NCBI RefSeq assembly: GCF_003014555.1
Contig: NZ_PYGE01000003.1
Span: 62,001-126,000, forward strand
Direction of reading: 5' to 3'
DNA from: Haloactinopolyspora alba
GTDB taxonomy: Bacteria; Actinomycetota; Actinomycetes; Jiangellales; Jiangellaceae
DNA length: 64,000 bases
Part shown: piece after piece, positions 17,856-26,738 of the stretch
Layout: each line of letters starts with the position of its first letter
Numbering within the stretch: position 1 is the stretch's first letter
Made by a program: the position numbers and the translations under genes
Notes under the pieces: generated by a model
What the model was told of the DNA's origin: nothing
The model's input: only the letters and a program-made list of their open reading frames with translations
Database searches by the model: none

Positions 17856-18272
17856 TCACCCGAGCGCCGACAGAAGGGCCCGGCACGCGTCGTGACAGCG
17901 CCTGCAGGCCTCGGCGCTCAGGCGGCAGTGCTCGTACGCCTGCGCATGCCGGTCACACTCCTCCGCGCACGAGTGACAGGCCTGCGCGCAGGCCCGCACC
18001 AGAGCCCGGACGGTACTCGTGTCGTGCCCGGTGTGCCGCGACACCGCCCGCGACGTCGCCGCGCAGGCGTCGGCGCAGTCGAGGTTGGTCCGGATGCAGG
18101 AAGCCAGCTGCGTCACCTGGGGCTCGGCCAGGCACGCGTCCGCGCACGCGGTACACGCCTGGGCGCACTCCGCGGCCGCCGTGATGCACTCGGCCAGCAA
18201 CGTGCGGTCGGCGGTGACATCGGTGGGAAAGCTGTCGATCATCGCTGTCGCTGTCGACTTCATGGCTTCCAT
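17856..18272 (-). CDS. four-helix-bundle Cys-rich copper-storage-type protein (Csp3-like)
   Basis: A 138-residue protein with 16 cysteines spaced for a four-helix bundle (AECAQACTACADACLAEP, CAQACHSCAEECDRHA, CRRCHDACRALL). This is the pattern of the DUF326/Csp family, which stores many Cu(I) ions in the bundle core. No signal peptide is present, so it is the cytosolic Csp3 type. ATG 18272 follows AGAAGG; ATG 18263 is an alternative. It lies downstream of the CBS-domain gene on the same strand with a 62-base gap and may share its transcript. No copper regulator or exporter is next to it. Confidence 0.85.
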   Translation of the reverse strand: MEAMKSTATAMIDSFPTDVTADRTLLAECITAAAECAQACTACADACLAEPQVTQLASCIRTNLDCADACAATSRAVSRHTGHDTSTVRALVRACAQACHSCAEECDRHAQAYEHCRLSAEACRRCHDACRALLSALG

Positions 18273-18334
18273 GGCTGCCTTCTTTCGGCCGGCGGCGGAT
18301 CGTGCGCGGCGCCGGGTCACCGGCGACGGTGCGC

Positions 18335-18778
18335 TCAGCTGCGCGAGCCGCTGCGCTGAGCGCCGTCGCTGGACAACGCCGTGACGAGTCCGGTCAGCTG
18401 GTCGGAGTGCAGCGTGTGGGCCAGGTCCGACAGCGCGATGATGCCCACCAGGCGGTCATCGTCGATCACCGGGAGCCGCTTGACGCCGTGCTCGGTCATC
18501 GTCGTGACGACCTCGTCGACCGAGTCGTCGGCGCCGGCCGTGACCGCCTCGTCCTGGTTGAGGTCACCGGCCGGGAAGTTCCACGCGTCGCGCCCCTGGG
18601 CGACCACCTTGATGACGATGTCGCGGTCGGTCACCACGCCCTTGATCCGCCTGTCCTTGCCGCAGATCGGTAACGCGCCGACGCCCTGCGTGGCCATCAT
18701 GCGTGCCGCTTCGCCGGCCGTCTGGTCGGTCTGGACGCATTCCGCGCCCACTGTCATGACATCTCGTGCGACCGTCAT
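18335..18778 (-). CDS. CBS-domain pair protein
   Basis: A 147-residue cytosolic protein made of two CBS motifs (a Bateman module) and nothing else: ARDVMTVGAECVQTDQTAGE, IKGVVTDRDIVIKVVAQGR, then GVKRLPVIDDDRLVGIIALS. Such pairs bind adenine nucleotides and act as sensors for partners; in actinobacteria many are stress- or hypoxia-induced. ATG 18778 is chosen for its GAGGAGG ribosome-binding site; the open frame upstream is unsupported. The 190-base gap to selD holds no gene I can support. Confidence 0.88.
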   Translation of the reverse strand: MTVARDVMTVGAECVQTDQTAGEAARMMATQGVGALPICGKDRRIKGVVTDRDIVIKVVAQGRDAWNFPAGDLNQDEAVTAGADDSVDEVVTTMTEHGVKRLPVIDDDRLVGIIALSDLAHTLHSDQLTGLVTALSSDGAQRSGSRS

Positions 18779-18968
18779 CTCGGCCTCCTCGATTCGCAAC
18801 GGACAGCCCGGAGCAGGTGCACGGGTCCGGCCGCCCGCTCCGTGCAACGTTCTCTTCGGCCGCTACCCGCCTCGGCGGGGGCGGTAAACGCGCGGCAGTG
18901 CACGCGGTGCGGTCAACGCCCGCGCGGCACCCGCCGGCTACGGACGTGCCCTGCGCCGACCGGCGCCG

Positions 18969-19979
18969 TCAGCGGACCACGACCGTCACGCCGTCCGGCC
19001 GTGCCGGCACCAGCTCACCCACGACCGGGAACCCCGGCAGCTCGCCCGCCACCAGCAGGCCGCCGGACGTCTGCGCGTCGGCCAGCAGTACCAGGTCGTC
19101 GTCGCTCACCCCGGAGTGCGCGAGGGACGGGCGCACCCACTCGAGGTTGCGGCGGGTGCCCCCGCTGACGTAGCCGTCGGCCACGGACCGGGCGGCAGCG
19201 TCGAGGACGGGCACCCGTGCGGCGTCGATCACCGCCGTGACGCCGCTGGCCCTGGCGAGCTGGTGCAGATGGCCGAGCAGGCCGAACCCGGTGACGTCGG
19301 TCGCGCATCGCACGCCCGCGTCCAGCGCGACGCGGGACGCCTGCGCGTTCAGCGTCGCCATGGTGGCCACCGCCTCGGCGTACGTCTCCCCCGTCGCCTT
19401 GTGCCGGTTGTTCAGGGTCCCGACACCGACGGGCTTGGTGAGCGTCAGCGCGTCGCCGGCGCGCCCGGCGTCGGCGCGCATGAGCCGGTCCGGGTCGGCG
19501 ACGCCGGTCACCGCCATGCCGTACTTCGGCTCGGGGTCGTCGACACTGTGCCCGCCCGCGACGTGGCAGCCGGCCAGATGCGCGACGTCGCGCCCGCCGC
19601 GCAGCACCTCCTCGACCAGCTCGTACGGCAGCACGTCGCGGGGCCAGCCGAGCAGGTTCAGCGCGACCACGGGTGCGGCGCCCATCGCGTAGACGTCCGA
19701 CAGCGCGTTCGCCGCGGCGATGCGGCCCCAGTCGTAGGCGTCGTCGACGACCGGGGTGAAGAAGTCCGTGGTCGCCACCAGGGCCTGGCCGCCGGCGATC
19801 CGGACCACGGCCGCGTCGTCGCCCGGGTCGAGACCGACGAGCAGCTCGCCGGTGGCACCGGCCGGATCGGCGCCGGCCAGGCCGGCCACCACCGACTCGA
19901 GCTCTCCGGGCGGGATCTTGCAGGCGCAGCCTCCGCCGTGTGCGTACTGGGTCAGCCGGGTGGCAGTGGAGATCGTCAT
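18969..19979 (-). CDS. selD: selenide, water dikinase (selenophosphate synthetase)
   Basis: SelD makes selenophosphate, the selenium donor for Sec-tRNA. The 336-residue protein has the flexible N-terminal catalytic loop GGGCACKIPPGELESV, with cysteine at the position where some SelDs carry selenocysteine, and lysine after it. GLDPGDDAAVVRIAGGQALV and DWGRIAAANALSDVYAMGA are the metal- and ATP-binding stretches, and FGLLGHLHQLAR lies in the C-terminal half. The start is ATG 19979. It is divergent from the tRNA-Sec/selA/selB transcription unit, 61 bases away, completing a compact selenium module. Confidence 0.96.
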   Translation of the reverse strand: MTISTATRLTQYAHGGGCACKIPPGELESVVAGLAGADPAGATGELLVGLDPGDDAAVVRIAGGQALVATTDFFTPVVDDAYDWGRIAAANALSDVYAMGAAPVVALNLLGWPRDVLPYELVEEVLRGGRDVAHLAGCHVAGGHSVDDPEPKYGMAVTGVADPDRLMRADAGRAGDALTLTKPVGVGTLNNRHKATGETYAEAVATMATLNAQASRVALDAGVRCATDVTGFGLLGHLHQLARASGVTAVIDAARVPVLDAAARSVADGYVSGGTRRNLEWVRPSLAHSGVSDDDLVLLADAQTSGGLLVAGELPGFPVVGELVPARPDGVTVVVR

Positions 19980-20040
19980 GCCCGGAACTTCTCCGATGAC
20001 GCCCCGTTTACACGTCGGGCGTGCGGATAAGTTCGAGAAC

Positions 20041-20136
20041 GGAGGCGTTCAGGCGGCTGGTGCCCCTCCCGGTCTTCAAAACCGGTGTGACCCGGTACCC
20101 GGGTCAGGCGGGTTCGATTCCCGTCCGCCTCCGCCA
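20041..20136 (+). tRNA. selC: tRNA-Sec (anticodon TCA)
   Basis: A 96-nt tRNA with encoded CCA. The acceptor stem GGAGGCG pairs with CGCCTCC (20126-20132), with G133-type discriminator G at 20133. The anticodon stem CCGGT/ACCGG (20069-20073 and 20081-20085) encloses loop CTTCAAA with anticodon TCA at 20076-20078. A long variable arm (about 20088-20106, TGACCCGG...CCGGGTCA) and the T loop TTCGATT follow. The long acceptor plus T stack, extended variable arm and UCA anticodon are diagnostic of selenocysteine tRNA. The selA start codon lies only 16 bases past the CCA. GATAAG at 20026-20031 could be part of its promoter. Confidence 0.97.
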
Positions 20137-20152
20137 GCATGCGGGAGGTGAC

Positions 20153-21523
20153 GTGCGCGACCTACAGCCGACCGGCGGAAAGCCGCCGGACCAGTCGGCG
20201 GATCAGCCGCCGAATCAGTCGTCGGATCATCGACGTAGGATACCTCGCACGGACGACGTCCTGGCAGATCCGCGTCTCGATGCGGCGATGTCGGCACTCG
20301 GCCGCGACACTGTCAAACGCTGCGTCGTGCGCGCGCAGGACCGGGCCCGGCAGGGCACGATCGACGTCGACGCCGTCACCGAGGACGCGGTCGCCGCGCT
20401 GCCCGCGCACGCGACGTCGCTGCGGCGGGTGGTCAACGCCACCGGTGTGGTCGTGCACACCAACATCGGCCGCGCTCCCCTGTCGGACGCGGCCGTCGAC
20501 GCGGTGCGGGTCGCCGCCGGGCACACCGACGTCGAGTACGACCTGGCCTCGGGGCAGCGGGCCGGGCGCGGCGCGGGCACCCTGGCCGCGCTCGCCGGGG
20601 CGGTGCCGGCGGCCGAGAGCGTGCACGTCGTCAACAACGGAGCCGCCGCGCTGAGCCTGGCCGCGACCGCCCTGGCGCAGGGGCTGGAGATCGTGGTCAG
20701 CCGCGGCGAGATGGTCGAGATCGGCGACGGGTTCCGGCTGCCGGACCTGCTGTCCTCGACCGGGGCGGCACTGCGCGAGGTGGGCACCACGAACCGGACG
20801 TCGATCGACGACTACGCCGCCGCCGTCGGCCCGCGCACGGGCTTCGTCCTCAAGGTCCACCCGTCCAACTTCGTGGTGCGGGGTTTCACCTCCTCGGTGC
20901 CGGTGCGTGAGCTCGCCGGGCTGGGCTTCCCCGTGGTCGCGGACATCGGATCCGGCCTGCTCCGCCCGGACCCGGAGTTGCCGGACGAGCCCGACGCCGC
21001 CACCACGCTGCGCGCCGGCGCGGCGCTGGTCACCGCGAGCGGGGACAAGCTGCTCGGCGGGCCGCAGGCCGGGCTCGTCCTCGGCCGGGCCGCACTGGTC
21101 GACCGGCTGCGCCGGCATCCGCTCGCGCGGGCACTGCGGGTGGACAAGCTCACGCTGGCGGCGCTCGAGGCGACGCTGCGGGGCCCGGCACCTCCGGTGT
21201 CGCGGGCGCTGCAGCAGGACACCGCCGGTCTGCACACCCGCGCGTGGGCGCTCGCCGAGTCGCTGCGCTCGGAGGGCGTGCCGGCGGAGACGATCGAGAC
21301 GGTCGGCAGGGTCGGCGGCGGCGGTGCCCCCGGCGTGGAGCTGCCGTCCAGGGGTGTCGCCGTCGACGCCGCGCTGGCGCCAATGCTGCGTACGGGCCGG
21401 CCGCCGGTCGTCGGGCACGTCGAGCGAGCGCGCCTGGTGCTCGACCTGCGTTGCGTGCCGCCGGAGCAGGACGACGCCGTGCGGAACGCGGTCGTCGCGG
21501 CGGCCGCACGGCGGGAGGGCTGA
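20153..21523 (+). CDS. selA: L-seryl-tRNA(Sec) selenium transferase
   Basis: SelA, a PLP enzyme forming a large ring, converts Ser-tRNA-Sec to Sec-tRNA-Sec with selenophosphate. The body shows [19 protein letters not shown] near the start, [50 protein letters not shown] and the PLP-lysine segment [22 protein letters not shown] 20153 is preferred (456 residues), with GGAGGTG at 20144-20150, because the conserved PRTDxxLADPR segment precedes the next ATG (20288). The gap from tRNA-Sec is 16 bases, so selC and selA probably share a transcript. The next gene, selB, starts one base after its stop. Confidence 0.95.
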   Translation: MRDLQPTGGKPPDQSADQPPNQSSDHRRRIPRTDDVLADPRLDAAMSALGRDTVKRCVVRAQDRARQGTIDVDAVTEDAVAALPAHATSLRRVVNATGVVVHTNIGRAPLSDAAVDAVRVAAGHTDVEYDLASGQRAGRGAGTLAALAGAVPAAESVHVVNNGAAALSLAATALAQGLEIVVSRGEMVEIGDGFRLPDLLSSTGAALREVGTTNRTSIDDYAAAVGPRTGFVLKVHPSNFVVRGFTSSVPVRELAGLGFPVVADIGSGLLRPDPELPDEPDAATTLRAGAALVTASGDKLLGGPQAGLVLGRAALVDRLRRHPLARALRVDKLTLAALEATLRGPAPPVSRALQQDTAGLHTRAWALAESLRSEGVPAETIETVGRVGGGGAPGVELPSRGVAVDAALAPMLRTGRPPVVGHVERARLVLDLRCVPPEQDDAVRNAVVAAAARREG

Positions 21524-21524
21524 C

Positions 21525-23282
21525 GTGCACGTCGTCGCCACCGCCGGGCACGTGGACCACGGCAAGTCGACGCTCGTGCAGGCGCTCACCGGGATGCAGC
21601 CGGACCGCTGGGCCGAGGAACGCCGCCGCGGGCTCACGATCGACCTGGGGTTCGCCTGGACGACGCTGCCGACGGGTCCCACGGTCGCGTTCGTCGACGT
21701 GCCCGGACACGAGCGCTTCGTGCCGAACATGCTCGCCGGCGTCGGCCCGGTGCCCGCGGCGCTGTTCGTCGTCGCTGCCGACGAGGGATGGATGCCGCAG
21801 TCGGCCGAGCACCTCGCCGCGCTGCACGCCCTCGACGTGCGCCACGCGGTGCTGGCAGTGACCCGCTGTGACCTCGCCGACCCGGAGCCCGCAGGCCGCG
21901 CGGCCCAAGCCGAACTGGCCGGCACGTCCCTCGGCGGCGACGTCGAGACCGTCGCGGTCGCCGCGCCCGCAGAACACGGCCTCGACCGGCTGACCGGCGC
22001 GCTCGACCGGATGCTGGCCCGGCTGCCGGCCGCCGACCCCGACGCGCCGGTGCGGCTGTGGGTCGACCGGTCGTTCACGGTGACCGGTAGCGGGACCGTC
22101 GTGACGGGCACGCTCGCCGCCGGCCGGATCCGGGTGGGCGACGAGCTCGAGCTCCCGGGGCGCCGTCGCAGCACCGGGGTCCGGGCTGTGCAGTCACTGG
22201 GCCACCCCGTCACCGAGGCGGACGCCGTCGCACGCGTGGCGGTGAACCTGCGTGGCGTCGAGGCGGGCGAACTGCGCCGCGGCGACGCGGTCCGCACACC
22301 CGGCCGGTTCCGCCCGAGTGAGCTGGTGGACGTCCGGGTGCACGGTGACCCCGCCGGGACACTGCCCGGCACGATCATGCTGCACGTCGGCTCGGCGGGG
22401 GTACCCGTGCGGGTGCGCCCCCTCGGCACGGACACCGCGCGGCTACGGCTCGACCACAGCCTCCCGCTGCGCGTCGGCGACCGCGGTCTGCTGCGCGACC
22501 CGGGCGCGCACCACGTCAGCGGCGGCGTGACCGTCCTCGACGTGTCGCCGCCACCGATGACGCGCCGGGGCGCCGCCGCGGCCCGCGCGGACGTGCTGGC
22601 CGGGCTGGACGGCCGCCCGGACGAGCGGTCCGAGCTGCGCCGCCGCGGCCTGATCCGCCGGGCCGACCTGGAGCGGATGGGCGTGCCGGTGACCTCGGCA
22701 CCACTGACCGGCGACTGGCTGGTCGACGACACGCTCTGGGCAGAGGTTCGTGCCCGGCTCCCGGCAGTGGTCGACGAGTGGCGGGCCGGGCACCCGCTCG
22801 AGCCCGGACCGCCGGTCGACGTCGTACGGCAGGCGCTGGGGCTGCCGGACCGCGCGCTGGTGCACGCACTCGTCGAGCCGCCACTGACGATGAACGACGG
22901 CCGCGTCGTGCGGGCGTCCGACGCCGCCGACCTGCCGCCGCACATGACTGATGCGCTCGAGCAACTCCGGGCTGACTTACGCGAACACCCGTTCGTCGCG
23001 CCGGACCACGCCCGACTGACCGCACTCGGCCTCGGCCCCGCGGAACTCGCGGCCGCCGAGCGGGCCGGCGCCCTCGTGCGGGTCGCCCCCGGCGTGGTGC
23101 TGCTGCCGGAGAACATCGCCGAAGCGGCCGCCGAGTTGGCCTTGCTCCCCCAGCCGTTCACCGTGGCCCGGGCGCGCACAGCACTCGCCACGACCCGGCG
23201 CGTGGCCGTCCCGTTGCTCGAACACCTCGACCAGGCCGGGCTGACCCGTCGTCTGCCCGACGACCGCCGCCAAGTCCCGTGA
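21525..23282 (+). CDS. selB: selenocysteine-specific translation elongation factor
   Basis: SelB is an EF-Tu-like GTPase that carries Sec-tRNA to UGA codons marked by a SECIS hairpin. The 585-residue protein opens [20 protein letters not shown] (P loop), has [26 protein letters not shown] (G3) and [14 protein letters not shown] (G4 variant TRCD), two beta-barrel domains, and C-terminal winged helices (residues 380-585) that bind the SECIS stem-loop. GTG 21525 is the only start giving the canonical N-terminus. It is directly coupled to selA. The C-terminal winged-helix block is full length, so SECIS recognition should be intact. Confidence 0.96.
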   Translation: MHVVATAGHVDHGKSTLVQALTGMQPDRWAEERRRGLTIDLGFAWTTLPTGPTVAFVDVPGHERFVPNMLAGVGPVPAALFVVAADEGWMPQSAEHLAALHALDVRHAVLAVTRCDLADPEPAGRAAQAELAGTSLGGDVETVAVAAPAEHGLDRLTGALDRMLARLPAADPDAPVRLWVDRSFTVTGSGTVVTGTLAAGRIRVGDELELPGRRRSTGVRAVQSLGHPVTEADAVARVAVNLRGVEAGELRRGDAVRTPGRFRPSELVDVRVHGDPAGTLPGTIMLHVGSAGVPVRVRPLGTDTARLRLDHSLPLRVGDRGLLRDPGAHHVSGGVTVLDVSPPPMTRRGAAAARADVLAGLDGRPDERSELRRRGLIRRADLERMGVPVTSAPLTGDWLVDDTLWAEVRARLPAVVDEWRAGHPLEPGPPVDVVRQALGLPDRALVHALVEPPLTMNDGRVVRASDAADLPPHMTDALEQLRADLREHPFVAPDHARLTALGLGPAELAAAERAGALVRVAPGVVLLPENIAEAAAELALLPQPFTVARARTALATTRRVAVPLLEHLDQAGLTRRLPDDRRQVP

Positions 23283-23332
23283 CCGACAGGGATCAACTAC
23301 CGCGCTGGCCGTAGCATATCCCTGTCGATCAC
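23279..23332. terminator. bidirectional terminator shared by selB and TetR gene
   Basis: GTGACCGACAGGGAT (23279-23293) pairs with ATCCCTGTCGATCAC (23318-23332) with one mismatch. The left arm contains the selB TGA and the right arm contains the TetR gene's TGA, so one stem-loop serves both convergent genes. Confidence 0.8.
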
Positions 23333-23901
23333 CCGGCAGCGTTCTGCAGGTAGTCGAGCAGGTCGTCGACCAGTTCGTCCGGGCCGGCGTTGCCCTTGTC
23401 CGCGTCGGTCAGGTGCCCGGCGGACGCGAGGTCGGCGGCCCCGTGAGCAAGCGCGCGGAGTAACGACGCCAGCCGGACCGTGTCACCTGGCGGAAGCGCA
23501 CCGGCCTTCTGGGCAGACGCGACGAGATCGACAAAGGTGGTCTGCGCCGACCTCGCGGCGTCGGCCAGCTCGTCGGAGTCGATCGTCCACCGCCCGAACA
23601 CGAGCTTGAACCGTGCCGGGTACTGCAGCGCCCAGTCCACGTAGTCGTGCAACGCGCTGCGCAACGCCATCCGCGCCGAGCGCTGTCGCTGCATCGCCTC
23701 TGTCAGGGCCGCGTCCAGCCCGAGCAACTCCCTGGCCGCGACCGCCGCAAGCAGGGCCTGCTTGCCCGCGAAATGCTTGTACGGAGCGTTGTGCGACACC
23801 CCCGCCGCGCTGCCGACCTCGCGCAGCGTCACCGACTCGACCCCACCGGCGTCCAGGAGTCGGGCGGCCTCGTCCACCAGTGCCTCACGTGTACTGACCA
23901 T
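23329..23901 (-). CDS. TetR-family repressor
   Basis: A 190-residue TetR regulator. Residues 10-55 form the helix-turn-helix (LVDEAARLLDAGGVESVTL, then GSAAGVSHNAPYKHFAGK); the rest is an alpha-helical ligand domain (TetR_C-like, FKLVFGRWTIDSDELAD). ATG 23901 gives the normal length; the open frame extends nine codons upstream. It is divergent from an SDR oxidoreductase gene, with two matching 17-bp palindromes in the 99-base gap, so it very likely represses both itself and the SDR. The inducer is unknown, presumably a small organic substrate of the SDR. Confidence 0.92.
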   Translation of the reverse strand: MVSTREALVDEAARLLDAGGVESVTLREVGSAAGVSHNAPYKHFAGKQALLAAVAARELLGLDAALTEAMQRQRSARMALRSALHDYVDWALQYPARFKLVFGRWTIDSDELADAARSAQTTFVDLVASAQKAGALPPGDTVRLASLLRALAHGAADLASAGHLTDADKGNAGPDELVDDLLDYLQNAAG

Positions 23902-23913
23902 TTCCACCCACCA

Positions 23914-23930
23914 GGTTGACGATGTCAACC
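23914..23930. promoter_or_regulatory. TetR operator 1 (GGTTGAC-GAT-GTCAACC)
   Basis: A perfect 7+3+7 palindrome 13 bases before the TetR gene start, able to block its promoter. It is the exact reverse complement of operator 2. Confidence 0.85.
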
Positions 23931-23941
23931 GCGGCCGTTAC

Positions 23942-23958
23942 GGTTGACATCGTCAACC
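23942..23958. promoter_or_regulatory. TetR operator 2 (GGTTGAC-ATC-GTCAACC)
   Basis: A perfect 17-bp palindrome, 28 bases from operator 1 and 43 bases before the SDR start. The pair covers both divergent promoters. Confidence 0.85.
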
Positions 23959-24000
23959 TTAGCCCATCGGGCCTCGACATCCGTCAGCGAGGAGCTGCAC

Positions 24001-24888
24001 ATGCCGTCGACGACGAACGCGGTGGTCACCGGAGCCACCGCCGGCATCGGGGAGGCGATCGCCCGCAACCTCGCAGCCGCTGGGATGCGGGTCACCCTCG
24101 TCGCCCGCAACGACGACCGGCTCGCCCGTACCGCACACCGCATCCGGACCGAGGTGCCCGATGCCGACCTACGGCTCGAGCGTGCGGACCTGTCGCTGCT
24201 CAGCGACGTCCGCAGCCTCGCCGAGCGGTTGGCCGACCCACCGCCGGACGCCGTGGTCAGCAACGCCGCGGTCATGGCCGCTGTCGCCGATCGCACCGTG
24301 GACGGGCACAACCCGACCCTGGCGACGAACCATCTTGCTCCATACATCCTCCTGCGCTCGCTGATCAAGCCCATCGGAGACCGCCCCGCGCGGTTCGTCA
24401 TAGTCGGCGGCTCGCCCGGCGGGCTGCGGGGGTCGCCCGTCGACGTCGACGATGTCGAAGCGAACGTCCGTCAAGGCCTCGGCAAGGTGCGCAGCCTCCA
24501 GCCGGTGCGGGGCTACGCGCGCACCAAGAACATGAACGCGATGTTCGTGTACGCCCTGGCCAAGCGGCTCGAGGGGACGGGAATCACGGTCAACGGCGCG
24601 CATCCCGGCATCATCAGGGGAACCCGTCTCGGCGCGGAGCAACTCCGCGGCGTGAACCGGGTCTTCGCCCTGACCTCCCAGCTGTTGTTCTCGCCTGGCG
24701 GCCCCGACGTCGGCGCCGACACGCCGACATGGCTGGTGACCTCCCCGGATGTCGATGGCGTCAGCGGGCGGTTCTTCGTGAAGCGGCGGGCAGTCTCCAC
24801 CGCCCGGCACACCACCGACCCCGCGCGTTGTGACCGGCTCTGGGACGAGACCGCACGTCTCGTCGGGGAGCCGGCAGGCATCCGCTGA
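24001..24888 (+). CDS. SDR-family NAD(P)-dependent oxidoreductase
   Basis: A 295-residue short-chain dehydrogenase, WW-domain-oxidoreductase-like. It has the cofactor motif TGATAGIGEAIARNLA, VSNAAVMAAV (NNAG-type element, variant SNAA), and TNHLAPYILL. The catalytic YxxxK reads YARTKNMNA, and VNGAHPGIIRGT follows. ATG 24001 has AGGAG six bases upstream. It is the presumed target of the divergent TetR repressor. The substrate is unknown; it lies between selB and the formate dehydrogenase genes but shows no link to selenium. Its TGA abuts the stop of the convergent NrfD-type gene (TGATCA). Confidence 0.9.
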   Translation: MPSTTNAVVTGATAGIGEAIARNLAAAGMRVTLVARNDDRLARTAHRIRTEVPDADLRLERADLSLLSDVRSLAERLADPPPDAVVSNAAVMAAVADRTVDGHNPTLATNHLAPYILLRSLIKPIGDRPARFVIVGGSPGGLRGSPVDVDDVEANVRQGLGKVRSLQPVRGYARTKNMNAMFVYALAKRLEGTGITVNGAHPGIIRGTRLGAEQLRGVNRVFALTSQLLFSPGGPDVGADTPTWLVTSPDVDGVSGRFFVKRRAVSTARHTTDPARCDRLWDETARLVGEPAGIR

Positions 24889-25821
24889 TCACCGCTCGGC
24901 CGCGACGAATGCCGCGGTCACCGGCTGCGAAGCGCGCTCGTTGAGCCGTTCGCGCTGCGGGACCACTGTGTACTTCGGGTCCTTGGCCGAGATCATGCCG
25001 GCTTCGAAGACGCCGAAGCGGGTGCACAACGACCCTGCGAGCAAGGCGGCCCCCGAGAGCGCGCCGGCCAGCCTACTGCGGCGGCCGAGAACGGCGCCGG
25101 CGGCACCGGCCACGGCCAGCGCCTGGCCAGCGCGCATCCACCGGGCCGGACGGCCCTGCTCGTAGGGCTCGGCCAGCATGCCCAGCCGCGACGTCATCCG
25201 CCGCTCGGCGGCCAGTTCGAGGCCGGTGCCGACGGTCGCCATCGCCCGGGCCGGACCGGCCTGGGCGGGTGGCACGGCCGTCAGCGCCGCTCCCGCCCCA
25301 GCGATCAGTGAGCCGCCGGCGAACATGAACGGGAGCTCGCGGCGGCCCTCGTGCCAGGCGGGCACCGCCGTGTCGGCGACGAGGACGGCGGTGTAGGTCA
25401 TCATCACCGGGCTCAGCAGCCCTGCGCCCGCCCGGGCGACGCGCGCGGGTCCGGGAAGCAGCCCGGTCACGGTGGACGCGGCGGCCGCTCCCGACATCGT
25501 GCCGAACACCGCCAGCACCCACGAACCGATGTTCAGCGGCGACGTCGGCTTGAACACGCGCAGCATGTTGAGGAAGCGCTCCGGGCGGCCGAGATCGTGG
25601 ACCAACGCGACGGTGCCACCCGCCGCCGCGGCCGCGGACGTCACCCCCGACGTCCGTGCGAGTCGTGCCCTGCCGGTCGCCTCACCCAGCACAGCCATGG
25701 CCGACGACGCACCGGCCAGACCGCCGAGAAAGAAGTACACGGGCACGTCCGGCGTCTTCCAGGTGGGAGCCTTGATGACCGGCTGGCCGTAGTACGAGCG
25801 GAACTCGGCATCCGGCACCAT
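24889..25821 (-). CDS. NrfD-type membrane subunit of formate dehydrogenase
   Basis: A 310-residue polytopic membrane protein (NrfD/PsrC family) that would pass electrons from the iron-sulfur subunit to menaquinone. The N-terminus AEFRSYYGQPVIKAPTWK is typical, followed by hydrophobic segments such as FFLGGLAGASSAMAVLGEA and LLSPVMMTYTAVLVADTAVP; about eight helices are expected. ATG 25821 (GGAG eight bases upstream) is used; TTG 25845 overlaps the preceding stop (TTGA) and is a real alternative. It is third in the fdnG-fdnH-nrfD operon. It replaces the cytochrome b556 subunit (FdnI) of the enteric enzyme. Confidence 0.88.
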   Translation of the reverse strand: MVPDAEFRSYYGQPVIKAPTWKTPDVPVYFFLGGLAGASSAMAVLGEATGRARLARTSGVTSAAAAAGGTVALVHDLGRPERFLNMLRVFKPTSPLNIGSWVLAVFGTMSGAAAASTVTGLLPGPARVARAGAGLLSPVMMTYTAVLVADTAVPAWHEGRRELPFMFAGGSLIAGAGAALTAVPPAQAGPARAMATVGTGLELAAERRMTSRLGMLAEPYEQGRPARWMRAGQALAVAGAAGAVLGRRSRLAGALSGAALLAGSLCTRFGVFEAGMISAKDPKYTVVPQRERLNERASQPVTAAFVAAER

Positions 25822-25841
25822 CGCCTTCTCCGCACGCGGGC

Positions 25842-26738
25842 TCAACGCCGGCTCCCCAGGAACGCGGCCAGCACCGTGCCGGCTGCGACCGCCGCCGCGG
25901 CACCGGCGTCGCGCCACATGGACGGCAGATCCTTCGTGGTCACGACGGGGTCGGGCGGGAGCCCGTACACCTCCGGCTCGTCGAGCAGCAGGAAGAAGCA
26001 CCCGTCGCCGCCGACACCGTCGTCGGGGCTCTCGCCGTAGAGCCGAGCCTGCGTGACGCCGTCGGCGCGCAGCTGCTCGACCCGTTGCTCCGCACGTTCC
26101 CGCAGCTCGTCGAGGGTGCCGAACTGGATGGAGTCGGTGGGGCAGGCTTTCGCGCACGCGGGCTCGAGCCCGTCACCCAGCCGGTCGTAGCACAACGTGC
26201 ACTTCCAGGCGCGGCCGTCGTCCGGGCGTACGTCCAGGACGCCGTACGGGCACGCGGGCACGCAGTAGCCGCAGCCGTTGCAGATGTCCTCTTGCACGAC
26301 GACGGTGCCGTACTCGGTACGGAACAGCGACCCCGTCGGGCAGACGTCGAGGCAGGCGGCGTGCGTGCAGTGCTTGCACACGTCGGACATCATCAGCCAG
26401 CGCACGTCCCGGTCGTCCTCCGCGGTCTCCTGCCCGCCGGGCGCGCCGACCGCGGGCATGCCCAGGTCGACCGGCTCGCGGCGCGGAGCCGCCTGCTCGA
26501 CGAAGGCGACGTGGCGCCACGTGTTCGCCCCGAGGTCGCCGGTGTTGTCGTACGAGAGGCCCAGCAGGTCCGGCTCGCCACCCTCCGGCACGAGGTTCCA
26601 CTCCTTGCAGGCCACCTCACACGCCTTGCAGCCGATGCACACGCTGGTGTCGGTGAAGAAGCCGACGCGCTGCGGATGGTCGTCGTATCCGGCCTGCGCC
26701 GCCACGTCGTCGACCGGGCCGGACAACTGGTGGTTCAT
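25842..26738 (-). CDS. fdnH: formate dehydrogenase iron-sulfur subunit
   Basis: A 298-residue ferredoxin-like electron-transfer subunit with ligands for four [4Fe-4S] clusters: SVCIGCKACEVACKEWN, CKHCTHAACLDVCPTGS, DICNGCGYCVPACPYGV and CTLCYDRL with CAKACPTDSI. A hydrophobic C-terminal segment (AGAAAAVAAGTVLAAFL) probably anchors it to the membrane, as in FdnH. Its ATG overlaps the stop of the catalytic subunit by four bases. It passes electrons from the molybdenum/tungsten subunit to the NrfD-type quinone-reducing subunit. Confidence 0.95.
   Translation of the reverse strand: MNHQLSGPVDDVAAQAGYDDHPQRVGFFTDTSVCIGCKACEVACKEWNLVPEGGEPDLLGLSYDNTGDLGANTWRHVAFVEQAAPRREPVDLGMPAVGAPGGQETAEDDRDVRWLMMSDVCKHCTHAACLDVCPTGSLFRTEYGTVVVQEDICNGCGYCVPACPYGVLDVRPDDGRAWKCTLCYDRLGDGLEPACAKACPTDSIQFGTLDELRERAEQRVEQLRADGVTQARLYGESPDDGVGGDGCFFLLLDEPEVYGLPPDPVVTTKDLPSMWRDAGAAAAVAAGTVLAAFLGSRR

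Noticed and set aside
20162-23296. 1044-residue minus-strand frame opposite selA-selB
   Set aside because: Antisense shadow of two unmistakable genes; composition is Ser/Arg/Ala-rich with no recognisable domain.
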